A DNA stretch of 43,739 bases from Acetobacter okinawensis JCM 25146 (GTDB taxonomy: Bacteria > Pseudomonadota > Alphaproteobacteria > Acetobacterales > Acetobacteraceae). The DNA is taken from the NCBI RefSeq assembly GCF_000613865.1, contig NZ_BAJU01000022.1, forward strand, positions 1 through 43,739, read 5' to 3'. The position numbers and the translations under genes are program-made. Each line of letters opens with the position of its first letter. Positions within the stretch are counted from its first letter, which is position 1. This document shows positions 18,981-27,518 of this stretch, one piece after another. The notes beneath the pieces were generated by a model that saw nothing but the letters and a program-made list of their open reading frames with translations, did no database searches and was not told where the DNA came from.

Positions 18981-19508
18981 ATGGACGTTTCCAAACTTTC
19001 TCCCGGCAAGGATGTCCCCTTTGACATCAATGTCGTGATTGAAATCCCGCAGGGTTCCTCGGTCAAATACGAAATCGACAAAGAAAGCGGCGCTCTGTTC
19101 GTTGACCGTTTTCTGTTCACGCCCATGGCCTACCCGACGGCTTATGGCTTTATTCCCAACACGCTGGCCGCTGATGGCGACCCCACGGATGCGCTGGTCC
19201 TGACCCCCACCAACGTCGTACCCGGCAGCGTGATCCGCGCGCGCCCCATTGGCGTGCTGAAGATGGAAGACGAATCCGGGCAGGACGAAAAGATCATCTG
19301 CGTCCCCCACGACAAGGTGCACCCCGAGTTCTCCAAGGTAGAAACCATTGCGGACCTGCCCGAAATTACGGTCAAGGCCATTGAGCACTTTTTTACCCGC
19401 TACAAGGACCTTGAAAAAGGCAAGTGGGTCAAAGTGACCGGCTGGGGCACAAAGGAAGAAGCAGGCTCCTTCATCCTCAAGGCTCTGGAAGCCGCAAAAA
19501 CCAAATAA
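18981..19508 (+). CDS. ppa: Inorganic pyrophosphatase (family I)
   Basis: The 175-residue soluble enzyme hydrolyses pyrophosphate and so drives biosynthetic reactions. The signature DGDPTDALV near residue 67 supplies metal-binding aspartates. Other conserved parts are VVIEIPQGSSVKYEIDKESG, FLFTPMAYPTAYGFIPNT, a VKAIEHFFTRYKDLE helix and KWVKVTGWG. The start is the ATG at 18981 preceded by GGAG at good spacing, which gives the normal family length. It is a single-gene unit followed by a strong hairpin. Confidence 0.96.
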   Translation: MDVSKLSPGKDVPFDINVVIEIPQGSSVKYEIDKESGALFVDRFLFTPMAYPTAYGFIPNTLAADGDPTDALVLTPTNVVPGSVIRARPIGVLKMEDESGQDEKIICVPHDKVHPEFSKVETIADLPEITVKAIEHFFTRYKDLEKGKWVKVTGWGTKEEAGSFILKALEAAKTK

Positions 19509-19532
19509 GGCTTCCACACCTTATACCAGAAC

Positions 19533-19561
19533 GGCATGGTGGCCCATTGCGCCACCATGCC
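19533..19561. terminator. Strong hairpin downstream of ppa
   Basis: A perfect 11-bp stem GGCATGGTGGC/GCCACCATGCC with a 7-nt loop lies 24 bp after the ppa stop. No U-tract follows, so it may stabilise the mRNA end or act with Rho rather than terminate on its own. Confidence 0.55.
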
Positions 19562-19689
19562 CGCAGGCTGCCCGCACTCACACCCAAAGTGTGAGATATA
19601 TTGCGTGTATCGCGGATTATCAGCCTGCCAGTTTTACGCCATGCTCTGAACAACACTCTGAAACACTCATGTTTTAACGGTGACTGTTC

Positions 19690-20516
19690 ATGCCTGCCAC
19701 TGACCTCTCCCCCTCAACGACCCGACCCCAGCAGCCGACCCTGTTCATCCCTCATGGGGGTGGGCCGTGCTTTTTTATGGACTGGCCCCAGACATGGGAC
19801 CATATGGCCGCTTTTTTGCGCGGGCTTGGCAACACGCTTCCACAAAAGCCGGATGCGATTGTTGTTGTGTCCGGCCATTGGGAGGAACAGGCCGTAACGG
19901 TCACCTCCAGCCCAGCACCAGAACTGATATACGACTATTACGCTTTCCGCCCCACACCTATACGCTACAATACCCTGCACCGGGCAGCCCGGATGTCGCG
20001 CGGCACATACGCACCCTGCTCCAGAACGCCGGGATTGCCAACGCCGCAGACGAACAGCGCGGGCTTGACCACGGGGTCTTCATTCCCTTCATTCTCGCCT
20101 TTCCGCACGCAGATATTCCCGTGGTGGAGTTATCCTTGCAAATGGCTCTGGACCCAGCGGAGCATCTGGCCATTGGTGCAGCACTTGCCCCATTGCGTGC
20201 GCAGAATGTGCTGATTGTGGGCACCGGCCTGAGCTACCATAACCTGCGTCACTTCATGAACGGCTCCCCTGTGACCGACCAGCCCGCGCAGGCGTTTGAT
20301 GCATGGCTGACGGCCACAGCCTGCGCCCCACCGCCTGAACGAAACCTGAGGCTGACGCAATGGGCACAAGCCCCCGGTGCGCGCCTGTGCCACCCGCGTG
20401 AGGAGCACCTACTGCCCCTTATGATCGCTGCCGGAGCCGCCGGGCAGGATAAAGGCCAGCAGATCTACAGCGATATCGTTCTGGGCAAAGCGCTCTCGGG
20501 CTACCGTTTTGGGTAA
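19690..20516 (+). pseudogene. LigB-type extradiol dioxygenase (DODA family), one frameshift
   Basis: The first frame has TLFIPHGGGPCFFMDWP and VVSGHWEE. The second has a YPAPGSPDVARHI segment, the GLDHGVFIPF motif, a LIVGTGLSYHNLRHF segment and the C-terminal REEHLLPLMIAAGAAG. Together they form a class III aromatic-ring-opening dioxygenase related to plant DOPA 4,5-dioxygenase and E. coli YgiD. The histidines of HGGG, SGHW and LDHG should hold the metal ion. Adding one C near 19945 joins the halves into about 275 residues. The bacterial substrate is unknown. A textbook terminator follows directly. Confidence 0.87.
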
Positions 20517-20542
20517 CCCGGCCCCTTGGCCGGGTGCTTTTT
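20516..20542 (+). terminator. Intrinsic terminator after the dioxygenase gene
   Basis: An 8-bp perfect GC-rich stem ACCCGGCC/GGCCGGGT with a CCTT loop is followed by GCTTTTT. It begins at the stop codon of the dioxygenase gene. Confidence 0.9.
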
Positions 20543-20674
20543 GCCCCTTTGGGCAGCATGGCACTGGCTAAAATGCGTTTCTTTGCATTTTTTGTGAAAT
20601 GCCTGTTGCCAAAGAAAAAAACATCGTTATAAAGCCCCACATACCGACGCACACAACGGTTGAGCGTCGAAAAT

Positions 20675-20751
<77 letters not shown>

Positions 20752-20881
20752 CTTTCCCTTACAATCTTATCGTAATCAGAAAGTGGCGCCGAGCGCCCCT
20801 TTTTACTACAAGCCACATGCACACTCCTGACCGGCCGCGAGAACGACCGGTTTGCGCTTACGCCTGACGTCTTACTGACCG

Positions 20882-21421
20882 TTAGCCCTGCAATGCGTCT
20901 GCACCTTGCAGTGTTACCGCAACAGCGTGCACGGTTGCAGCAATACGGGCGGCAGTCTGCACAGCGGCGGCCCCTAGCGCATCACGCACGATTTTTTCGT
21001 GGCTGGTTACGCACAGGTCACACCCATTGATAATGGAAACAGCCAGACACCACAGCTCAAAGTCGGCTTTATCCACACCCGGGTTGCCAATAACGCTCAT
21101 ACGGAGCTGGGCAGGCATTTTGGCATACTCACCACCGGCCATATGCACAAAGCGGTAGTAAATATTGTTCATGCCCATAATGGCATTGGCAGACTGTGCG
21201 GCTGTCAGCGCCTGTTCGGACAGGACATCGCGGAACTGGGCCACAATCTCACGCGTGACATCGTCATTTCTCGCAGCAAGGGCGGAGGCCACAAACGTAC
21301 CACCAAGCTGCTGCGGGGTCAGGGAGATGTCGCTGGCCAGAGACCCCAGATTGAGGCGCAGGTCCTTGGCGTAATCGGGAATACGGTCTTTGAGAGCATC
21401 TATGGACATGACTTTTTCCAT
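20882..21421 (-). CDS. ahpD: AhpD alkylhydroperoxidase (carboxymuconolactone decarboxylase family)
   Basis: AhpD is a thiol reductase that regenerates AhpC or reduces peroxides itself. The 179-residue protein carries the active-site CxxC and proton-relay residues in [14 protein letters not shown] near residue 133, within an all-helical CMD fold. The ATG at 21421 is the outermost start. An ATG at 21409 (MSIDALKD) has GGAAA at better spacing and matches typical AhpD starts, so the mature start may be 21409. It lies downstream of ahpC on the same strand with a large hairpin between them. Confidence 0.93.
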   Translation of the reverse strand: MEKVMSIDALKDRIPDYAKDLRLNLGSLASDISLTPQQLGGTFVASALAARNDDVTREIVAQFRDVLSEQALTAAQSANAIMGMNNIYYRFVHMAGGEYAKMPAQLRMSVIGNPGVDKADFELWCLAVSIINGCDLCVTSHEKIVRDALGAAAVQTAARIAATVHAVAVTLQGADALQG

Positions 21422-21536
21422 CGTGATTTTTTTTTGGGGAAAAAACTGCGCCAGACCAGATTATGGTTAACTGGAACACATGGCCGCCACATCAGATGGC
21501 GGAAGTGGGCATAACCACCAGAACAGAGCAGTGCAG

Positions 21537-21574
21537 GTAGTCAGGCAGACCACGCAATGGGTCTGCCTGACTAC
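21537..21574. terminator. 15-bp perfect stem-loop between ahpC and ahpD
   Basis: The arms at 21537-21551 and 21560-21574 (GTAGTCAGGCAGACC and its complement) enclose an 8-nt loop. No U-tract follows on the minus strand. Its position 38 bp after the ahpC stop and well before ahpD suggests partial termination or 3'-end protection of a more abundant ahpC message. Confidence 0.6.
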
Positions 21575-21612
21575 CCCCGGCCCGCAAACACGGACCGGGA
21601 GAAGTATCAGAC

Positions 21613-22154
21613 TCAGACTTTAATAAAGTCTTCGCCCTTCTTCCAGTTGCACGGGCACAGCTCATCGCTCTGCAGACCGTCCAGAATACGCAGGATTTCC
21701 TGCGGGTTACGACCAACGGACAGGTCGTTGACGGACACATGACGGATGACGCCGTGGGGGTCGATCACAAAGGTGGCGCGCAGGGCAACGCCAGCGTCCT
21801 TTGCCATAACGCCCGTGCCTTCTGTCAGCTCGCGCTTGATGTCGGCCAGCATCGGGATCGACAGATCCTTCAGGTCATCGTGGTGCAGACGCCAGTTCAG
21901 ATGCACGAACTCGCTGTCGATGGACACGCCATACACAACTGCGTCGCGGTCTGCGAAGTCTTTGGACAGTTTGCCAAAAGCCACGATTTCGGTCGGGCAG
22001 ACAAAGGTGAAGTCCTTCGGCCAGAAGAACACTACTTTCCACTTACCGGCATCGGACTTGTCGGAAATCTGAACGAATTCGCCCTTCAGCCTTCCGGCCC
22101 ACCCGGAACGGCGGTCAGATCAAAGCTGGGAAACTTATCGCCAACGGTCAGCAT
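21613..22154 (-). pseudogene. ahpC: Peroxiredoxin AhpC, one frameshift
   Basis: AhpC reduces hydrogen peroxide and organic hydroperoxides in the cytosol. The ATG at 22154 has AAGGAG upstream and begins MLTVGDKFPSFDLTAVPGG. A frame break lies at about 22088. Adding one C gives EGLKGEFVQISDKS and the rest of the enzyme, with the peroxidatic Cys in FTFVCPTEI and the resolving Cys in DELCPCNWKKGED. The intact length of about 181 residues is normal for the family. It diverges from oxyR, its usual regulator. With a housekeeping role and one missing base, a sequence error is the best explanation. Confidence 0.93.
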
Positions 22155-22317
22155 ATGTTTGCTCCTTGTTTCTGGCACTGTGCCTGACCATCTTGAGTTG
22201 GTCAGGCGGTGCAAACCTGTATGGGCCGCCTTTTTCATTTAATCCAATGAAAATTTTATATAGGAACAATTGAGTATATCGATTACCCATACCTTGGTTT
22301 TCAGGTAGGACTTGGCC
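22155..22317. promoter_or_regulatory. Divergent ahpC-oxyR control region
   Basis: The 163 bp between the two starts hold a perfect 9-bp hairpin GCCTGACCA/TGGTCAGGC (22182-22207), which would lie in the ahpC leader. An AT-rich block follows (TATATAGGAACAATTGAGTATATCG at about 22256-22280), where both promoters and an OxyR site are expected. Only one clean ATAG element of the OxyR consensus is seen, so the operator call is an inference from gene arrangement. Confidence 0.5.
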
Positions 22318-23247
22318 ATGCTTCCCCTCCCCTCCGCCCAGCAACTGCGCTACCTGATCGCCCTGTCCGAACTACGCCATTTTGGCCGTGCGGCGGCAGT
22401 CTGCGCGGTTACCCAGTCCACCCTCTCTGCCGGGATTATGGCGCTTGAGCGCCAGCTTGATGCCCTCCTGCTGGACCGCACTGTGGGTAAAAAAGTGGTT
22501 TTTACACCACTGGGGCACGAGATCGCGCTAAAGGCCCGGCAGGCGCTGGCGGCACTGGAGGCCGTGCCCCAGTTGGCCGCAGCCGCCCGCACCCCGTTGA
22601 CCGGCCCCCTGCGACTCGGGGTCATCCCCACTATTGGCCCGTTCCTTATCCCCCGCACGGTCCGCATCCTGCATGAGCATTTTCCGCGCCTGCTCCTGTC
22701 CCTGACCGAAGACACAACGGAGCATCTGCTGGAAAAACTCTCCCTTGGGCAGTTGGACATGCTGGTGCTGGCCATGCCCTGCCTGTGTGACGGCACAGAG
22801 ACCCACCCCCTGTGGCAGGACCCCTTTTACGTCATCATGCCCACCAACCACCCTTTTGGGGCATTGGAAAGCGTGCCTGTAGAGCGCCTGTCCGAGTACA
22901 ACATGGTGATGATGGAAGACGGGCACTGCCTGCGCGAGCAGACACTGGCCATCTGCCGCCAAAGCCCCAGCCGCAGTGGTTCGGAAGGGGAGAGCGAACC
23001 CACATTTACCGCCATGTCACTCCACAGCATGGCGGAAATGGTCGAACTAGGGTTGGGAATCGCCATTATGCCCGCACTGGCCATTGAGAACGGCATCCTT
23101 AAAAACCGTGCCATTCTTGCCCGCCCACTGGCCGGGGGGGCTACGTGGCGCACCATCGGCCTGGCCTGGCGCCCCCGCTCCCCCCGTGCTGCGGATTTTA
23201 CCACGCTGGCCGGCACACTGCGCACCCTTGCCCCCCACGCAGCCTGA
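22318..23247 (+). CDS. oxyR: Hydrogen peroxide-sensing LysR-type regulator OxyR
   Basis: The 309-residue protein has an N-terminal winged HTH (LRYLIALSELRHFGRAAAVCAVTQSTLSA region) and a LysR substrate domain. The redox cysteines of OxyR are conserved as DGHCLREQTLAIC, with the same eight-residue spacing as E. coli Cys199 and Cys208, so disulfide sensing of peroxide is expected. An upstream TTG at 22312 is open, but the ATG at 22318 has AGGTAGGA at good distance and matches the usual start. It diverges from ahpC-ahpD, the classical target. Confidence 0.94.
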   Translation: MLPLPSAQQLRYLIALSELRHFGRAAAVCAVTQSTLSAGIMALERQLDALLLDRTVGKKVVFTPLGHEIALKARQALAALEAVPQLAAAARTPLTGPLRLGVIPTIGPFLIPRTVRILHEHFPRLLLSLTEDTTEHLLEKLSLGQLDMLVLAMPCLCDGTETHPLWQDPFYVIMPTNHPFGALESVPVERLSEYNMVMMEDGHCLREQTLAICRQSPSRSGSEGESEPTFTAMSLHSMAEMVELGLGIAIMPALAIENGILKNRAILARPLAGGATWRTIGLAWRPRSPRAADFTTLAGTLRTLAPHAA

Positions 23248-23416
23248 AGAGCGGACCAGATCACAGGCATCTGGCCCACTGGCAGGCCCCAAAAACGTAA
23301 AATCCGCAAGAAAAACGCGCGATAAATGCGGGCAATATTGACTCAGACGCACGGGGCCGGTATGTGCCGAGCCAACTTATTCATGCATTGAGCAGCATCG
23401 GCGGAGAATACGGGCC

Positions 23417-23542
23417 ATGAAAATCAGAAATAGCCTGAAGTCAGCCAAGGTGCGCGACAAAGACTGCCGTGTGGTGCGTCGTCGTGGCCGGGTTTACGTT
23501 ATCAACAAAAAGAACCCCCGCATGAAGGCCCGTCAGGGCTAA
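23417..23542 (+). CDS. rpmJ: 50S ribosomal protein L36
   Basis: A 41-residue basic protein, [17 protein letters not shown]... ending [12 protein letters not shown]. It is the longer alphaproteobacterial-type L36 with the conserved KNPRxKxRQG tail. Only one Cys is present, so it is the zinc-free (C-minus) form. It is too short for ordinary ORF cut-offs but unmistakable. A hairpin with U-rich tail lies 50 bp downstream, inside the start of the next reading frame. Confidence 0.96.
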   Translation: MKIRNSLKSAKVRDKDCRVVRRRGRVYVINKKNPRMKARQG

Positions 23543-23578
23543 TTGATGGTTGGCCGCGCCCTTGCGGGCAAGCTTATC

Positions 23579-24310
23579 ATGACTATCATGCACAAAACCC
23601 GTTCCCTCGGATACCGAAGGAACGGGTTTCTGTTTTATAGCCTGTCTGTTGCACTGCTGAGCACGGCTCTACCCCTGATTTGGGAAGACGCGCTGGCGGC
23701 TGCGCCACCTGCCCCCACTACCGCACCGGCTCCTCCTGCCATCCACACTGGCACTGGCACTGGCACTGGCACTGGCACTGGCACTGGCACTGGCACTGGC
23801 ACTGGCACTGGCACTGGCACTGGCACCACAGCGGTACAGATTGCCATGCTGGTCAAGCTGTTGGCCCAAGCCCAGACTCCTGATGACGCCCATACCCTGC
23901 AAAGCAGGCTGGAGGCACTGCGGGCCGCGCATCTTTCCCCCACCACACAGCTCCTGCTCCGCCGGGCGGAAAAAGACCTCGCGGCAGAAAAGCCGGACGA
24001 TGCGGTAGAAGATGTTGGCGATGCTCTGGCCCTGCAACCCGATCAGGCCGTCCTGTGGCGCACGCGGGCCCAGATGCGCCTTGTAGCGGGCAATCTGCGC
24101 GGGGCTGTAGCGGACCTTGGGGAGGCACTGGCGCGCGATGCAGAGGACGCGCAAAGCTGGAGCCTGCTAGCCAGTGTGGAAGAACACCTGAACGATGGTC
24201 AGGCCGCACTCAAGGCGTGGCAAAAGGCGACAGCCCTTAACCCCATGCTGGACAAGAGCGGCAAGCGGCTCGATTCCCTCCGTCTCAAGGCCTTTGGTCA
24301 GCCGACCTGA
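23579..24310 (+). CDS. Exported tetratricopeptide-repeat protein with a Thr-Gly repeat
   Basis: From the ATG at 23579 (or 23588) the protein has about 243 residues. It starts with an Arg-rich signal sequence (RSLGYRRNGFLFYSL... to ALAAAPPAP) that should be cleaved after ALA. A Pro/Ala stretch and a (Thr-Gly)13 tract follow, then a helical region with TPR-like units around AVEDVGDALALQPDQAVLW, GAVADLGEALARDAEDAQSW and AALKAWQKATALNPM. The frame is also open from TTG 23543. TPR proteins are interaction scaffolds; the partner is unknown. The N-terminal coding region coincides with the rpmJ terminator. Confidence 0.75.
   Translation: MTIMHKTRSLGYRRNGFLFYSLSVALLSTALPLIWEDALAAAPPAPTTAPAPPAIHTGTGTGTGTGTGTGTGTGTGTGTGTGTTAVQIAMLVKLLAQAQTPDDAHTLQSRLEALRAAHLSPTTQLLLRRAEKDLAAEKPDDAVEDVGDALALQPDQAVLWRTRAQMRLVAGNLRGAVADLGEALARDAEDAQSWSLLASVEEHLNDGQAALKAWQKATALNPMLDKSGKRLDSLRLKAFGQPT
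23594..23636 (+). terminator. rpmJ terminator embedded in the TPR gene start
   Basis: An 11-bp perfect stem AAACCCGTTCC/GGAACGGGTTT with a 13-nt loop, itself able to form CGG/CCG, is followed by a U-rich TTTCTGTTTT. It lies after rpmJ but inside the signal-peptide codons of the TPR gene, so the TPR message must start within or read through it. Confidence 0.8.
23746..23826 (+). repeat. Hexanucleotide tandem repeat (CACTGG)13 encoding Thr-Gly
   Basis: Thirteen perfect copies of the 6-bp unit run from 23746 to 23823, followed by a partial copy. In frame they encode alternating Thr and Gly. Because the unit is a multiple of three, changes in copy number would change linker length without breaking the protein. 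Confidence 0.97.
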
Positions 24311-24316
24311 GCGGGT

Positions 24317-25214
24317 TCAGGCCTGCCGGTTTTCAATCAGGCTTTTACGAATCTCACGCCCGCGTTCAATTTTATCGACAATATACTCCGCATCCCCCCA
24401 ACGGATGGCGCGGGCCATGGCCTGTGCGTCTTCCATAAAACGCCCCAGCATTTCCAAGAGCGCCTCGCGGTTGGCCAGAAAGATGTCACGCCACATCACG
24501 GGGTCGGAGGCGGCAATACGCGTAAAATCACGGAACCCCGAAGCCGCGAGGTCCAACACCTCCGAGCGTGTTTCCTCCGCCAGATCATCGGCCGTACCGC
24601 AGATGGTAAAGGCCAGCAGGTGTGGCAGATGGCTGACAATGGCGCACACGCGGTCATGGTGGGCGGGGCTCATCTCCCGCAGGCGAGCGCCACAACGTGT
24701 CCATAACGTGCGAATCTGCTGTAGCGCCTGCGGCGTTGTGGCCTCCAGCGGGGTCAGCAGGCACCAGCGGTTTTCAAACAGGTCCACCAGCTGCATCCGG
24801 ACCGGAAAATTCGGTTCCCGCCATGGGGTGGGCAGGCACATAGGGCACATCCGCCCGCAGACTGGGGGCTATGGCCTCGGTCACGGAAACCTTGGTGGAG
24901 CCGACATCGGTCAGCACGGCACCGGGCTTCATGGCTGGCACAAGCTGGGCTGCAACGGCACCCATGGCCCCCACCGGCACGCAGAGCATAACACAGTCGG
25001 CCTGTGCTACAGCAGCCACACCATCGGTCGTGGCCTCATCCGCCAGACCGAGCTCCATAACCCGCGCGCACACGGCTGCACTGTTATCCACCGCGACCAA
25101 TCTGCGGGCCAGTGTGCCATACTCTTTGGCGCGACGGAGCACGGAGGAGCCAATCAGCCCCGGCCCCACAACAACAAGCGTATCAAACACGACGCCAGAG
25201 TCTGTATCTGCCAC
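24317..25214 (-). pseudogene. Prephenate/arogenate (cyclohexadienyl) dehydrogenase TyrA-like, one frameshift
   Basis: The first frame begins with the NAD site VVVGPGLIGSSVLRRAKEYG. It then shows VMLCVPVGAMGAV, TDVGSTKVSV and the substrate-site HPMAGTEFSGPDAA, where it breaks at about 24793. The second frame continues LFENRWCLLTPL, with the helical C-terminal half including IVSHLPHLLAFTI and GFRDFTRIAASDP. Joining needs two bases added or one removed. The intact protein is about 299 residues, typical of the alphaproteobacterial TyrC/TyrA enzymes of tyrosine synthesis. It ends four bases short of the hpnL-like gene's stop and shares its strand. Confidence 0.9.
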
Positions 25215-25217
25215 CGC

Positions 25218-26288
25218 TCAGCTATCCTTCACCACGTTGGAAGAGGGGGAATACCCCATACCCTCGCCGTTGCTCGGGGCAGGCTCGGCAGACGCACTCT
25301 GGCGCAGGCCCCGCATTTCCATGAACTGCCAGAGCAGCAGCACGGGAATACCAATCATAATTTCCCGCCCACGGCGCAGCAGCGAAATCCCGAGGGACAG
25401 GGAAGGGTCAATACCAAACGCATGGCCCATGGCCATATAGGCCCCTTCCTGCACACCCAGACTACCGGGGACCAGAAACCCGACCGACATAATGGCGCAG
25501 GTCACCCCTTCCACCGCCACAGCGCCGGAGAAGGTCAGGTGCGCCCCCAGAAAACGCGCGGTCAGCCAGAGCATGCCAGCGCCCCCCAGCCAGCCAAGCA
25601 GGTGGTAGGAGGCCGAACGGCAGATATGCCATGGGCGGCTCCAAGCTGCCTCCATGCGCTCCTGCAGATTATCTGCACCTGCCAGAATGCTGTCCCGCCA
25701 TTGTGATGCAAGGCTGCGGGTAAACATGCCGCCAAACTTGCGGAACAGGTTGCCCCCATGCGTCTGTGTCCAGATAAAGCCTGCCGTCCCTGCGATCAGG
25801 AACAGTGTGCCCCCTACCACCGGCACCACAAACGGGCTGGTGCGCTGGTGCGCCACAAGGCAGGCCACACCAAGCAGCACAAATGCCACCTGCCCCATGA
25901 CCTCTGTTGTAATGTCTACAAGGTTGGCGCAGGCCGCTTCGGGCAGCTCCACTTCGCGGTCGGATGCACGGTGCATGCCATGGCCCGAGCACGTGGCACG
26001 AATACCAATGACAATCCCCCCGACCTGGGAGAACGGCAGGCAGGTCGCCGCCGCGTCACGCACCATGCGGGCAAGCAGCAGACGCACATATCCAATTTCA
26101 GGGAACGCGGCATGCCATGCCATGCCCAGCACGCCATCCACGGCCAGCTGGCAGCATACCATAAGCAGAAAGCCGCCCAGACCAATGCGCATAACAGCGC
26201 GCAAAACGGAATCGAAACCGCTCCACGCCATTGCCGCCGTAACGACCACGAGCCCAAGAAAAGTGAGAAAAACCGTAAGCTTCTTCAA
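25218..26288 (-). CDS. hpnL: HpnL-like multi-pass membrane protein (LPG synthase TM family)
   Basis: The 356-residue protein has about eight hydrophobic segments of the UPF0104/lysylphosphatidylglycerol-synthase TM family. It includes a FSQVGGIVIGIRA loop and a VGFLVPGSLGVQEGAYMAMGHAFG segment, both typical of HpnL proteins. HpnL proteins are found with hopanoid genes, possibly in lipid transport or flipping; their mechanism is unproven. It lies back to back with hpnA, 216 bp apart, so the two units share one divergent control region. The family is clear; the hpnL symbol rests mainly on context. Confidence 0.8.
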   Translation of the reverse strand: MKKLTVFLTFLGLVVVTAAMAWSGFDSVLRAVMRIGLGGFLLMVCCQLAVDGVLGMAWHAAFPEIGYVRLLLARMVRDAAATCLPFSQVGGIVIGIRATCSGHGMHRASDREVELPEAACANLVDITTEVMGQVAFVLLGVACLVAHQRTSPFVVPVVGGTLFLIAGTAGFIWTQTHGGNLFRKFGGMFTRSLASQWRDSILAGADNLQERMEAAWSRPWHICRSASYHLLGWLGGAGMLWLTARFLGAHLTFSGAVAVEGVTCAIMSVGFLVPGSLGVQEGAYMAMGHAFGIDPSLSLGISLLRRGREIMIGIPVLLLWQFMEMRGLRQSASAEPAPSNGEGMGYSPSSNVVKDS

Positions 26289-26504
26289 GGCCTCAGCTCT
26301 GTCCGCCTGTTACGCCACTGGCTCCGCCACCCCCATGGATGTGGCGCAAACCCGACCGGGCGCATGTGTGAATGTTCCGCCCCCTTACACTACCACGGGG
26401 TCTGGCGCCACCTCGGGTGTCAGGATAAAGAAACAGACCAGCCGTTCGGGATCAAAGCCCAACACCTGTTTTTTTTTCAGCCCTCTACCGGGAGCGCACC
26501 CTCC

Positions 26505-27500
26505 ATGACTGCTCATACGCTCGTAACCGGCGCAACTGGTTTTGTCGGTTCCGCCGTGGCTCGTACACTGCTCGAACGTGGCCATTCCCTGCGCCTGATG
26601 GTGCGAGAAGGCAGCGACCGTAGAAACATTGCCGACATTCCCGCCGAGCTGGTGGAGGGGGATCTTTCCCGCCCGGACACATTTGCGCGTGCTGTGGAAG
26701 GGTGCCGCTACGTCTTCCATGTTGCCGCCGACTACCGGCTGTGGGTGCCCGATCCCGCCCCCATGATGACCGCCAACGTCGAGGGCACCCGTCTGCTGAT
26801 GCTGGCCGCCCAGAAGGCCGGAGTGGAGCGGATTGTCTATTGCTCGTCCGTGGCCGCCCTTGGGCTGATCGGGGACGGCTCCATAGCGGACGAGAACACG
26901 CCCGTAGAGGAACATGCCGTTATTGGCATTTACAAACGCTCCAAATACCGCGCGGAGCAGGAAGTCCTGCGTCTTGTGCGTGAGCAGCAACTGCCTGCGG
27001 TGATTGTAAACCCCTCCACTCCCGTGGGCCCGCGCGACATCAAACCCACCCCCACAGGACAGATGATTCTGGACTGCGCCGCAGGACGCATGCCCGCCTA
27101 TGTGGATACGGGCGTAAACATCGTGCATGTAGATGATGTGGCAGAAGGCCATGCGCTGGCCCTTGAACGCGGCAGAATTGGCGAAAAATACATTCTGGGC
27201 GGAGAGAACTATCTGCTGCGTGACCTGTTTGCCATGGTGTCACAGATCGCGCATGTCCCCCCACCCAAGATCAGCCTGCCGCAGGAAGTCATCTGGCCGG
27301 TAGCTGTTGTGTCCGAGTGGATGTCCCGCGCCTTTGGCTTTTCGCCCCGTGTCACACGGGAGATGCTCGCCATGTCCCGCAAGAAAATGTTTTTCTCATC
27401 CGCAAAAGCCATGGACGAACTGGGCTACGCGCCACGCCCGGCACAGCAGGCGGTAGGGGATGCCATTACGTGGTTCCGCAACAACGGCATGCTCAAATAA
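26505..27500 (+). CDS. hpnA: Hopanoid-associated sugar epimerase HpnA
   Basis: The 331-residue protein is an extended short-chain dehydrogenase with the NAD motif TLVTGATGFVGSAVARTLL, a VFHVAADYRLWVPDP segment typical of HpnA, the catalytic YKRSK and a FVHVDDVAEGH-like segment. HpnA-type proteins accompany hopanoid genes and are thought to act on hopanoid sugars. The frame is open far upstream, but the ATG at 26505 has GGGAG nearby and gives normal family length. It is the first gene of hpnA-B-C-D-E-G. Confidence 0.93.
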   Translation: MTAHTLVTGATGFVGSAVARTLLERGHSLRLMVREGSDRRNIADIPAELVEGDLSRPDTFARAVEGCRYVFHVAADYRLWVPDPAPMMTANVEGTRLLMLAAQKAGVERIVYCSSVAALGLIGDGSIADENTPVEEHAVIGIYKRSKYRAEQEVLRLVREQQLPAVIVNPSTPVGPRDIKPTPTGQMILDCAAGRMPAYVDTGVNIVHVDDVAEGHALALERGRIGEKYILGGENYLLRDLFAMVSQIAHVPPPKISLPQEVIWPVAVVSEWMSRAFGFSPRVTREMLAMSRKKMFFSSAKAMDELGYAPRPAQQAVGDAITWFRNNGMLK

Positions 27501-27518
27501 GGGAAGGCACAGTCCGCC

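Noticed and set aside
22256..22290. Complete four-part OxyR operator
   Set aside because: Only one exact ATAG element is seen; the other three tetranucleotides at the expected spacing match poorly. Regulation is inferred from gene arrangement only.
24195..25706. Plus-strand reading frame of 503 residues
   Set aside because: It is a shadow of tyrA and the hpnL-like gene on the opposite strand, which have clear family motifs.
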